This document shows, piece after piece, positions 1 through 7,230 of a DNA stretch of 10,178 nt (position 1 is the stretch's first letter; each line of letters begins with the position of its first letter). Location of the stretch: the NCBI GenBank assembly GCA_030154385.1, contig JASKJZ010000058.1, forward strand, positions 1 to 10,178, in the 5' to 3' direction. The stretch comes from Clostridiales bacterium (GTDB taxonomy: Bacteria; Bacillota_A; Clostridia; Lachnospirales; Lachnospiraceae). Made by a program: the position numbers and the translations under genes. The notes under the pieces are model-generated. The model saw nothing but the letters and a program-made list of their open reading frames with translations, was not told where the DNA came from and did no database searches.

Positions 1-1
1 T

Positions 2-91
2 TTATGCGATACGATAGATAATTATAATAGTAGTGCGTACTATGAACCATCCTATATAATAGCAAAAGCATATCACTCAGGTGGTTTTTAG
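2..91 (+). CDS. Possible C-terminal end of an upstream gene (partial, 5' end outside window)
   Basis: The frame beginning at base 2 is open for 29 codons and stops with TAG at 89-91. The reading ends in SAYYEPSYIIAKAYHSGGF, which has a plausible protein-like composition, but the stretch is too short to recognise a family. The other two forward frames are stopped much sooner at this point. A GGAGG at 91-95 follows the stop, but no start codon lies at a suitable distance from it. This could equally be chance open frame in AT-rich DNA, and only the upstream sequence can settle it. Confidence 0.3.
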   Translation, partial: LCDTIDNYNSSAYYEPSYIIAKAYHSGGF

Positions 92-162
92 GAGGATAAA
101 AGAGAAAAATATAGTGAACCCTAGTATAATCGATTTTGAGAAAATAAATAATCATGATACAT

Positions 163-200
163 GTTTTGCGTTTAAAAACCGCAAAACCATTGAATATAAT
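163..200 (+). promoter_or_regulatory. Inverted repeat and candidate promoter upstream of the ATPase gene
   Basis: GTTTTGCG (163-170) and CGCAAAAC (180-187) form a perfect 8-bp inverted repeat with a 9-base spacer. A good -10 box, TATAAT, lies at 195-200. The matching -35 position (172-177, TTAAAA, 17-base spacing) falls in the spacer of the repeat, so a protein bound to the dyad would cover the -35 region. There is no T-tract, so it is not a standard terminator. The operator role is inferred from position only. Confidence 0.45.
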
Positions 201-238
201 ATAAAAAAGCGGTAAAATGGTAAAACAGAGGTGATACT

Positions 239-1447
239 ATGATTAGAAGACCAATTTATGTTGATGGGATCATGAAATATATGGATGCACCATTAGTAAA
301 AATTCTTACCGGTATCAGGCGGTGTGGCAAATCTACGCTCATGCAAATGATTCAGGATGAACTACGTCACAAAGGTATATTGGAAGAACAGATCGTAAAG
401 TATAATTTCGATTCCATGGAATATGCAGATATGACGGCAAAGGAATTGTATCTGGAACTGAAGAATAGGATGTGTTTCGGAAAAAAGACCTATTTATTCC
501 TTGACGAAGTGCAGGAGATAGAGGGATGGGAGAAAATAGTAAATACCTATATGACGGAATACGATACAGATATTTATGTGACCGGATCTAATTCCAGAAT
601 GATGTCATCAGAGATTTCTACTCATCTGACAGGGCGATATATCAGTTTCCGGATTTTTCCGTTATCATTTGAGGAGTATCTGGAATTTCGGAATAGCTAT
701 ACGAAAGAATCGGATTCAAAGACAGAATTAAAACGATATCTGCAACTGGGTGGATTTCCAGCAATTCATTTGCGTGAATATACAACGGATGAAGCATATC
801 CAATCGTAAAAGATATCTATAATTCTACCATTTTTACAGACATCGTGAGAAGAAATCAAATAAAAAAGGTAGACCAATTAGAGAGAGTAGTTAAGTATGC
901 TTTTGATAATGTGGGAAATACCTTTTCAGCAGCATCTATTGCAAAATATCTGAAGAGTGAAAATAGGAAGATAGATAATGAGACGGTATATGGATACCTT
1001 CAGAAGCTCGAGAGAGCTTATATACTGCATAGGTGCTCCAGATATGATGTGAAAGGCAAGGAACTATTAAAAACCCAGGAAAAATTCTATTTGGCAGATC
1101 CTGCGCTACGGTATAGTGTTTTGGGATATTCTCAAAATAGCGCAGATGCTATGTTAGAGAATATTGTCTATTTGGAACTTTTGCGCAGAGGATACGAGGT
1201 ATCTGTTGGTAAATTAGATAACTATGAGATTGACTTTATTGCAGATCGTATGGGTGAGAAAATTTATATTCAGGTAACTAAGAAAATGGAACGCAAAGAG
1301 ACAGAAGAAAGAGAATATGGACGGCTGTTGGCTATAGAAGACAATTACCCTAAATATGTGCTTACGACAGATGAGTTTGCAGGGGGAAATTATCAGGGGA
1401 TAAAGACCATGCATATTGCAGATTTCTTGTTGAATAAAGAATACTAA
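239..1447 (+). CDS. AAA ATPase with DUF4143 domain
   Basis: This 402-residue protein has the layout of the AAA_14/DUF4143 ATPases. A P-loop, GIRRCGKST, sits at residues 25-33 and a Walker B segment, YLFLDEVQ, at 85-92. A sensor-like VTGSNS follows at about 114-119, and then the LTGRYISFRIFPLSFEEYL segment (130-148) typical of the family. The C-terminal part carries a nuclease-like core: E307, then EID (330-332), then YIQV around 343-346, where Q takes the place of the usual catalytic-strand E or K. The ATG is preceded by AGAGGTG (227-233) at a good distance. The length is normal for the family and nothing looks broken. Members are very common in gut Firmicutes and Bacteroidetes, often near mobile or accessory DNA, and their cellular role is poorly known. 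No partner gene is evident; the next gene starts 75 bases downstream. Confidence 0.9.
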   Translation: MIRRPIYVDGIMKYMDAPLVKILTGIRRCGKSTLMQMIQDELRHKGILEEQIVKYNFDSMEYADMTAKELYLELKNRMCFGKKTYLFLDEVQEIEGWEKIVNTYMTEYDTDIYVTGSNSRMMSSEISTHLTGRYISFRIFPLSFEEYLEFRNSYTKESDSKTELKRYLQLGGFPAIHLREYTTDEAYPIVKDIYNSTIFTDIVRRNQIKKVDQLERVVKYAFDNVGNTFSAASIAKYLKSENRKIDNETVYGYLQKLERAYILHRCSRYDVKGKELLKTQEKFYLADPALRYSVLGYSQNSADAMLENIVYLELLRRGYEVSVGKLDNYEIDFIADRMGEKIYIQVTKKMERKETEEREYGRLLAIEDNYPKYVLTTDEFAGGNYQGIKTMHIADFLLNKEY

Positions 1448-1461
1448 GAAAGAATCATCTT

Positions 1462-1476
1462 CCAGATTATATCTGG
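1462..1476. repeat. Short perfect hairpin downstream of the ATPase gene
   Basis: CCAGAT (1462-1467) and ATCTGG (1471-1476) are exact complements around a 3-base loop, 15 bases after the ATPase stop codon. No T-tract follows, so a standard intrinsic terminator is not supported. It may be an mRNA 3'-end stabiliser or simply chance. Confidence 0.35.
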
Positions 1477-1522
1477 CATGGGAACATAACGGTCTTGGTG
1501 ATGAAAAATCAAGATAGTGTAA

Positions 1523-2098
1523 ATGGCGATAGTAAACAACAAAGGAGGGCTTTATGAGAAATTAGAGGGGGGTGGATTTGTTGCGGAAACATTTCTGCTG
1601 AAAGATTTGGATCAGGATGGTGTCCCAGAGCTAATAATCAATGGAGAAGCTCCACAGATATTTTCTTATGATTTGGATAAAGAGAAGGATATGTTTATAT
1701 TTAACTCATGGATCATCCACACATTATATTATTCAGAGAAAACAAAGATGATTTATTCCACAAGCAAATGGAACGGCATAAAATCATGGAGTTTTTATAA
1801 AATGGGAAGTACGCAAACTAAGAGCGAAGATCAAGTAATTGAATATTTAGATAAAGAGTATTTTTATTCTGATGGTAAATATGGAAAATATGATACTTAT
1901 AAAGCTCCAAAGGGCTATTATGAAGGGAGCTATTACAATGAGGATCATAAGAAAACAACAAAAAAAGCTATTAATAAATATATTCAGAAATTGGCACCAG
2001 AAAGTATTCCATTGGATACAATCGTCAAGAATACAGCAAAAAATAGAAAGAAATATTTTACTGACGTTGAAAAATTTAAAAAGGCGGCAAAATTATGA
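1523..2098 (+). CDS. Hypothetical protein with DxDxDG (VCBS/FG-GAP-like) loop, probably missing its N-terminus
   Basis: The ORF encodes 191 residues from the first ATG after an in-frame TAA (1520-1522). Residues 28-36, DLDQDGVPE, match the calcium-binding loop seen in VCBS/FG-GAP-type repeats and in many secreted clostridial proteins of the form 'DxDGDGxPELI'. The rest is rich in Tyr and Lys, with a basic C-terminus. Family members usually begin with a signal peptide or lipobox; none is present here. The ATG at 1523 has no ribosome binding site. A near-ideal one (AAAGGAGG, 1541-1548) instead precedes an ATG at 1554 in another frame, which stops after three codons (ATG AGA AAT TAG). This suggests the original start and signal sequence were joined out of frame to the body by a deletion. 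Function unknown. A terminator follows the stop codon closely. Confidence 0.6.
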   Translation: MAIVNNKGGLYEKLEGGGFVAETFLLKDLDQDGVPELIINGEAPQIFSYDLDKEKDMFIFNSWIIHTLYYSEKTKMIYSTSKWNGIKSWSFYKMGSTQTKSEDQVIEYLDKEYFYSDGKYGKYDTYKAPKGYYEGSYYNEDHKKTTKKAINKYIQKLAPESIPLDTIVKNTAKNRKKYFTDVEKFKKAAKL

Positions 2099-2113
2099 TA
2101 ACATAAATTAAAA

Positions 2114-2151
2114 GGGGGCTGTTCAAAGTGACAGCCCCTTCCTACGTTTTT
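2114..2151 (+). terminator. Rho-independent terminator after the DxDxDG protein
   Basis: GGGGCTGT (2115-2122) pairs perfectly with ACAGCCCC (2131-2138) around an 8-base loop, preceded by an A-rich stretch. It is followed by TT and, a little later, TTTTT (2147-2151). The stem is strong. The T-run is displaced by a few bases, so termination on the + strand may be partial. A-rich flanks on the left also allow it to work for transcription from the opposite side. Confidence 0.7.
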
Positions 2152-2255
2152 AACTTGGATCAATTACAATTTTTTCTATAATGGGCAGCACTACGGGCTT
2201 ATTTCATGTGTCAGGGCCAAGAGCTTCGGCACTGGCTTAGTTAGACTTGCTAAAT
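2152..2255. other. Non-coding spacer with a UUCG-capped hairpin
   Basis: No convincing gene is seen here. A hairpin at 2216-2236 can form from GCCA-A-G-A-GC and GC-A-CTGGC around a TTCG tetraloop closed by C-G, with a bulge and one A-A mismatch. No T-tract follows. On the minus strand two short readable stretches run toward a stop at 2150-2152 (ending PIIEKIVIDPS), but they are in different frames and too short to assign. They could be the tail of a decayed minus-strand gene that once used the terminator at 2114-2138. Confidence 0.3.
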
Positions 2256-2256
2256 T

Positions 2257-2318
2257 GAAAATGTTATTGACAATCATTTTGAATAACGATAAACTTGTGA
2301 TAGTTAGTGCAAACTAAC
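2257..2318 (+). promoter_or_regulatory. Promoter of the AraC-type gene, with a Fur-like dyad and a second perfect dyad
   Basis: A consensus -35 TTGACA (2267-2272) is spaced 17 bases from TAAACT (2290-2295), a plausible -10. The -35 lies inside a partly symmetric AT-rich site: AAAATG (2258-2263), a perfect ATTG-A-CAAT core (2266-2274), then CATTTT (2275-2280). This resembles a Fur-type box in size and composition. A second, perfect dyad GTTAGT-GCAA-ACTAAC (2303-2318) covers the expected transcription start and leader. Its left arm TAGTTAG (2301-2307) also occurs at 2238-2244, 63 bases upstream. AraC proteins often bind such repeats, so autoregulation is possible. All binding roles are inferred. 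Confidence 0.5.
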
Positions 2319-2336
2319 CATAAGGAGATATCACGT

Positions 2337-3326
<990 letters not shown>

Positions 3327-3336
<10 letters not shown>

Positions 3337-4157
3337 TCAAAACAACTCCAAATCCATCAGGAAGAATGGGAGCCTTATGGACACTTGGAACCATTCAAAA
3401 TGCAGCAATTCTAGAATTTGGCTCTATGGGACATATACTCGATTGCATTGCCAAAACATTTTCAAACCCAAAGTGGTTTCTAAGTGAAGAACAAGTAGAG
3501 GGTGATTATAATCTAATTGGTAGTAATTGTGATGCTACCAGATTTCTATCTGATGCCAGAGAAATTCGAAGGATTATGGAAGGTGCCTTTCATAAAAAAG
3601 CGATTTGTACCCTTACATCTCAAACGAGTGTAGAGGGTCTCCAAAAGATGCACAAGGCAAAATTTAACTTAGTACTTCGAAAACATGCAGAAAAGGCAGC
3701 AAAGAGTATGAAACAAAAGCTTGGTATCAATTACCATGTCGGTGCGCCTTATGGATATGAAGGAACGATGTGCTGGATTCGACAGCTAGAAGAATTTCTT
3801 AAAGAACAAGCGGACCCAAGTTTCTTGGCAAAAGAGCAAGAGGAAACAAGGTATGCCGTTGAAGCGACTAAAATGTGGGTAGCCTACCATAAGGATCAAG
3901 CTAAAATTAAAATCAAAGGAGAACCCTATGTGGAAGAATCCCTTAAAGCCTTTGCAAGTAAAGAACTTCATATGAAGCTTGAAGATGGGGGGATTTATAT
4001 GATGCCTGCCAGTGAGTACTCAAAAAATCTTGAAAATGAACCATTTTATTCACTTACTCGAACAACAAAGGATGAGATAATCAACCCATATGAGTCCCCA
4101 TATATGGGATTTCGTGGTGCGATGAAGTTGTGTGCTTTGTGGAGTAATAATGGTTAA
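3327..4157 (+). pseudogene. Nitrogenase component 1-like (NifD/NifK superfamily) protein, internally deleted
   Basis: AGGAGA (3315-3320) precedes the ATG at 3327; the frame is open further upstream (3270) but that part looks unrelated. The 276 residues begin MPLIKTTPNPSGRMGALWTL and continue to ILEFGSMGHI, the N-terminal signature of nitrogenase-like component 1 proteins in clostridia. After a short transition the text becomes YNLIGSNCDATRFLSDAREI, FHKKAICTLTSQTSVEG, FNLVLRKHAEKAAK and GAPYGYEGTMCWI. This resembles a middle-to-C-terminal component 1 segment, perhaps of the partner subunit. The end, NPYESPYMGFRGAMKL, matches the usual YNPYVGFRG-type closing motif. Component 1 subunits normally have around 400-500 residues, so large internal parts are gone, and the head and tail may come from two adjacent genes. 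The surrounding fragments argue for a pseudogene, although this frame itself is open. Confidence 0.75.
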
Positions 4158-4246
4158 TAGCAACGGCGATGAAGGACAATTTCCCCAAATATGTGTTGTC
4201 GATGGATTATGCAGATTTTTCAAGGGAAGGTGTCATCCATAAAATA
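4154..4246 (+). pseudogene. C-terminal remnant of a second AAA/DUF4143 ATPase
   Basis: Beginning exactly at the end of the component 1-like ORF, about 31 codons read LIATAMKDNFPKYVLSMDYAD and then FSREGVIHKI. This lines up with the end of the intact ATPase at 239-1447 (LAIEDNYPKYVLTTDEF and following). DNA and residues differ enough that it is a different family member, not a recent copy. No start, P-loop or Walker B is present. The direct juxtaposition with nitrogenase-like sequence marks another deletion joint. Confidence 0.7.
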
Positions 4247-4256
4247 TCATACGAAT

Positions 4257-4303
4257 ACCCACCCATCGGGGTAGTTCCCATCGAAGGAATTATTTGCTAG
4301 AAT
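4257..4303 (+). promoter_or_regulatory. Operator and promoter of the LuxR-type regulator operon
   Basis: ACCCACCC-ATC-GGGGTAGTTC spans 4257-4277. Inside it is a dyad, CCACCC (4259-4264) - N4 - GGGTAG (4269-4274), whose arms are inverse complements at 5 of 6 positions. It abuts a weak -35 (TTCCCA, 4275-4280), which is 17 bases from TAGAAT (4298-4303), a good -10. A weak -35 with an adjacent dyad is the layout of an activator-dependent promoter. The same arrangement recurs at 7083-7129 with identical spacing. The proposed ligand is the LuxR-type protein encoded downstream (inference). Confidence 0.7.
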
Positions 4304-4346
4304 ATAAAATGCAGGGGAATGCACGATATAATCATAAGACGAATAA

Positions 4347-6728
4347 ATGGAGCAAGATGGGGGGAGATTCTCATTGAACACAAGATACATAAAAATTCCT
4401 GCAATATTTAAGAAACTAAAGAAAGCAGAAGAAACTAAGTGCCCACTCTATTTATCAGCACCGGTAGGATATGGAAAGACTTCGGCACTTAAGTACTATT
4501 ATCGCAAGCAGTCAGCACTCTGGTTAAGTGGACAAGCTGGGATACTTTCCTTGAAGCTGCCAGTAAACGAAATAGAAGCACAGACGGTCATTATTGATGA
4601 TATTACCTGGATAACCGAGGAAGACTCCAGACGATATATCAATGAATTGATTGAACGTGGAGATAAGCAGGTTGTGATGAGTGGGCGGGCAAGACTACCA
4701 GAGTGGCTGAAGGCCTCCTGTATCCATCATCCTTTTTTAATAGCAGACAAAAAGGATTTGGAGCTGGATGTTTTCCAGACAGAAAAGCTACTAGAGGCCT
4801 TTCAGGTGAAACTCCCACAAGAACAGATTGAGGAAATCAGACAAGATACGAAAGGTCATGCGCTCTGTACCCTAATGGTTGCCTATCAGATGCAGAACAA
4901 GGAAAGCTACACAGAGGTTATTCGAGAAGCCGCACGACTTGATGTATTCCAATATTATAATGAGGCTCTTTACGAAAAATGGCCTGAGGATTTGCGAAAG
5001 CTTCTCATGGCAGTATCAAATTTTGACAGTTTTGATGTGGAACTGGCGGAGTATGTTACTGAATTAAACCAGGCAGCGAATTTGTTGTATACCGCCATGA
5101 CAATTGGGGACTTTTTAATCAAGCACGAGAATGGTGTGTATGAGATGCTCCCAATGCTGCGAATCTATTTTTTATGGAAGCAGTCCCTTGGGGAGAATCG
5201 GGAAATTCAAAGAGGAATTTTTTTGCGGGCGGCACTCTATTATGAGAACAATGACCGAATAGAGGAAGCGCTTTTCTATTATAACAAGGCAAAAGACAGC
5301 AAAGCCGTGTCAAGGCTTTTAATCCGAAATGCCAGAAGACATCCAGGAAGCGGACATTATTTTGAGACAAGAAAGTATTATCTTAGTCTGCCGGTAGAAG
5401 AACTGGAAGCATCACCGGTACTGATGGCAGGAATTAGTATGCTGTATTCACTTTTGATGCAACCAGAAAAAAGCGAATACTGGTATGAGAAGCTATCTAG
5501 TTTTGAAAATACAATGGATGATAAAGAAGAGAAAAAAGAAGCACGCCGAAGACTCATATATCTTGATATTGCACTTCCACACAGAGGATCCCTTTCCATG
5601 GTTGATATCCTGAAAAAATCGGCAGTCTTTATTACAGACAGAAAAATGACCATGCCGGAGTTTTCTGTCACAAGCAATCTGCCCTCTATTATGAACGGTG
5701 GAAAGGATTTTTGCGAATGGAGTAAATCTGACCGTGAGTTGGCAAGAGTTATGAAAAAACCAGTAGAACTGGTGCTTCAAAAATGGGGAGCAGGACTTGT
5801 CAATATCTCACTGGCGGAAAGTCTCTTCGAAAAGGGGGAGAAGGATATCTATGAGATTATGACCCTTTTAAACAGTGGATATACAAAAGCGGATATGGGC
5901 GGAAAGATCGAGATGTGCTTTGTAGCGACGGCAGTCCTTTGTCGGATACATATTTGCCGAAACCAACTTAAAGTAGCCAGAGTACAGCTCAAGGAATTTG
6001 CCGAAAAAGCAAAGAGGGAGGGAGCAGGACGGCTTCTTCCCAATATCAATGCGATGGAGAACTGGTTTGACCTTTTGGAAGGGAAAACAGGAGAAGCGAG
6101 AAGCTGGTTGGAGACCGAAGCGCCAAATGAATGTCTTGAATTTTATATCTTGAACCGATATCAATATCAAATGAAGGTGCGCACGTATCTTGCACTGGAG
6201 CAGTACGAAGAAGCGGCGAATCTGATTGAGCGTCTTTCGGTCTATTATAAAGAGTATAGTCGTACTTACATGGATATGGAAAATGAAGTGTTAAAGGCAA
6301 TCCTTCAGTACCGGATGAAATTAGGAGACTGGAAGGATACTCTGTCACAGGTATTGTCAGAAATCGAAGAGTATCATTTCCTTTATCTGATTGCAAAGGA
6401 GGGTACAGCAATCTTACCTTTGCTTAAGGAAATGGAGCTTTTGCCAGTAAAGAAGAGTTTTCAGAAGGAACTTATGGATATGGCCGGAGAAATGGCACTA
6501 CATTATCCAAATTTTTTAAAGAAACAGGAGATACTGACAGAGGAATTAACGGATGCGGAAAAGCAGATTCTGCATCTTTACTGTCAGGGCGTGGAACCAA
6601 AAAAAGTCTGTGAATTGTGCAGGTTTACTTATAATACGCTGAAATTCCACAATCGTAACCTTTACCGAAAGCTGGGAGTAAGCAACCGGCAGGGGGCAGA
6701 GAGAAAGGCTGGTGAGCTAGGAATATGA
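4347..6728 (+). CDS. Large ATP-binding LuxR/MalT-type (LAL) transcriptional regulator
   Basis: The ORF gives 793 residues from ATG 4347. A TTG at 4374, preceded by GGGGGGAG (4359-4366) at 7 bases, is the more likely start: it yields 784 residues beginning (M)NTRYIKIPAIFKKL, a natural family beginning, whereas the ATG has no ribosome binding site. Numbered from the ATG, a P-loop APVGYGKTS lies at 38-46 (MalT-like APxGYGKT) and a Walker B-like VIIDDITW near 80-87. A long alpha-helical, TPR-like centre fills most of the rest. A LuxR helix-turn-helix occupies residues 734-793, with LTDAEKQILHLYCQGV and then TLKFHNRNLYRKLGVSNRQ. This is the STAND/LAL architecture: an ATP- and inducer-controlled DNA-binding activator, cytoplasmic. 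The inducer is unknown. The stop codon overlaps the start of the next gene (ATGA). It probably activates its own promoter (4257-4303) and the surface-protein gene at 7231. Confidence 0.9.
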   Translation: MEQDGGRFSLNTRYIKIPAIFKKLKKAEETKCPLYLSAPVGYGKTSALKYYYRKQSALWLSGQAGILSLKLPVNEIEAQTVIIDDITWITEEDSRRYINELIERGDKQVVMSGRARLPEWLKASCIHHPFLIADKKDLELDVFQTEKLLEAFQVKLPQEQIEEIRQDTKGHALCTLMVAYQMQNKESYTEVIREAARLDVFQYYNEALYEKWPEDLRKLLMAVSNFDSFDVELAEYVTELNQAANLLYTAMTIGDFLIKHENGVYEMLPMLRIYFLWKQSLGENREIQRGIFLRAALYYENNDRIEEALFYYNKAKDSKAVSRLLIRNARRHPGSGHYFETRKYYLSLPVEELEASPVLMAGISMLYSLLMQPEKSEYWYEKLSSFENTMDDKEEKKEARRRLIYLDIALPHRGSLSMVDILKKSAVFITDRKMTMPEFSVTSNLPSIMNGGKDFCEWSKSDRELARVMKKPVELVLQKWGAGLVNISLAESLFEKGEKDIYEIMTLLNSGYTKADMGGKIEMCFVATAVLCRIHICRNQLKVARVQLKEFAEKAKREGAGRLLPNINAMENWFDLLEGKTGEARSWLETEAPNECLEFYILNRYQYQMKVRTYLALEQYEEAANLIERLSVYYKEYSRTYMDMENEVLKAILQYRMKLGDWKDTLSQVLSEIEEYHFLYLIAKEGTAILPLLKEMELLPVKKSFQKELMDMAGEMALHYPNFLKKQEILTEELTDAEKQILHLYCQGVEPKKVCELCRFTYNTLKFHNRNLYRKLGVSNRQGAERKAGELGI

Positions 6729-6994
6729 AGTGGAAGAGAAAGGTGAAAATGACCACGGAACAAGGAAATGTCATCCTGTGGCTTGGCAGGAACCGATGTC
6801 AGGTGGCACAAGAAGATCGCTATTTGGCAGAAGCAATTAAGGAAGGCCTACACGAAGAAGAAAAACTAAAGGCACTTATTATGGAGCATGATAACGCAAA
6901 TGAGATCGTAGCAGGGTTTACACTTGCAAAATTCATATTGGATTATCAGGATTATATCGAGAAAGATCATGGGTATTATGAGATTACGATGTAA
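6725..6994 (+). CDS. Small protein of unknown function, translationally coupled to the LuxR-type regulator
   Basis: The ATG at 6725 overlaps the regulator's stop by four bases (ATGA), giving 89 residues. A second in-frame ATG at 6749, preceded by AAAGGTG (6740-6744 region), would give 81 residues beginning MTTEQGNVILWLGRNRC. No signal peptide or membrane segment is seen. The protein is acidic in the middle (EGLHEEEKLKALIMEHDNANE) and predicted mainly helical, with a C-terminus rich in D, Y and E. I do not recognise the family. Tight coupling suggests roughly matched expression with the regulator. A partner or modulator role is possible, but that is inference from position. A terminator follows 40 bases after the stop. 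Confidence 0.7.
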   Translation: MKWKRKVKMTTEQGNVILWLGRNRCQVAQEDRYLAEAIKEGLHEEEKLKALIMEHDNANEIVAGFTLAKFILDYQDYIEKDHGYYEITM

Positions 6995-7033
6995 ACCTGG
7001 AAGCAGGCAGAATACGATTTCATTGATTGAAGG

Positions 7034-7065
7034 AAGGCGGGAAGCATATCTCCTGTCTTTTTTTT
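7034..7065 (+). terminator. Rho-independent terminator of the regulator operon
   Basis: GGCGGGA (7036-7042) pairs with TCCTGTC (7051-7057), with two G-T wobbles and an 8-base loop. It is extended by AA at 7034-7035 against TT and followed by eight T residues (7058-7065), with a second T-run at 7069-7076. Placed 40 bases after the stop of the small gene, it separates the regulator operon from the surface-protein promoter just downstream. Confidence 0.8.
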
Positions 7066-7082
7066 GATTTTTTTTACAAAAG

Positions 7083-7129
7083 ACCCACCCTTTGGGGTAG
7101 TTCACAAGAAGGTAATATATGGTTAAAAT
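7083..7129 (+). promoter_or_regulatory. Operator and promoter of the surface-protein gene
   Basis: ACCCACCC-TTT-GGGGTAGTTC spans 7083-7103, containing the dyad CCACCC (7085-7090) - N4 - GGGTAG (7095-7100). It abuts TTCACA (7101-7106; one mismatch to TTGACA), spaced 17 bases from TAAAAT (7124-7129). Apart from the central bases, the 21-base element is the same as at 4257-4277. The distance from GGGG to the -10 box is 30 bases in both cases, and both carry a downstream GAAGG (7108-7112; 4283-4287). The predicted leader is about 95 bases long and can form a weak CCCTG/CAGGG hairpin (7146-7150 with 7167-7171). Confidence 0.7.
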
Positions 7130-7230
7130 AATAAATGTATAGAAACCCTGTAATTTACCTTTGCTGCAGGGAAAAGAACAAAACAAGATTAGTTTAGTTC
7201 ATTGAATAACTACTGGGAATGGAGGAATTT

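Noticed and set aside
90..212. Open frame with a GTG at 114 between the first stop and the ATPase gene
   Set aside because: Only about 33 codons from the GTG. The GGAGG at 91-95 is too far away, and the frame crosses the inverted repeat and ends within the promoter area. Probably chance in AT-rich DNA.
2216..2236. UUCG-capped hairpin as a terminator or small RNA
   Set aside because: No T-tract follows, the stem has a bulge and a mismatch, and no promoter clearly belonging to a small RNA precedes it.
4257..4277. Classical MalT box
   Set aside because: GGGGTAGTT shares only its GGGG start with GGGGAKGAGG and occurs as part of an inverted, not directly repeated, arrangement.
5119..6411. Several open frames on the minus strand opposite the LuxR-type regulator
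   Set aside because: They lie wholly within a well-supported coding region, lack ribosome binding sites and have Cys/Phe/Ser-rich, non-protein-like composition.
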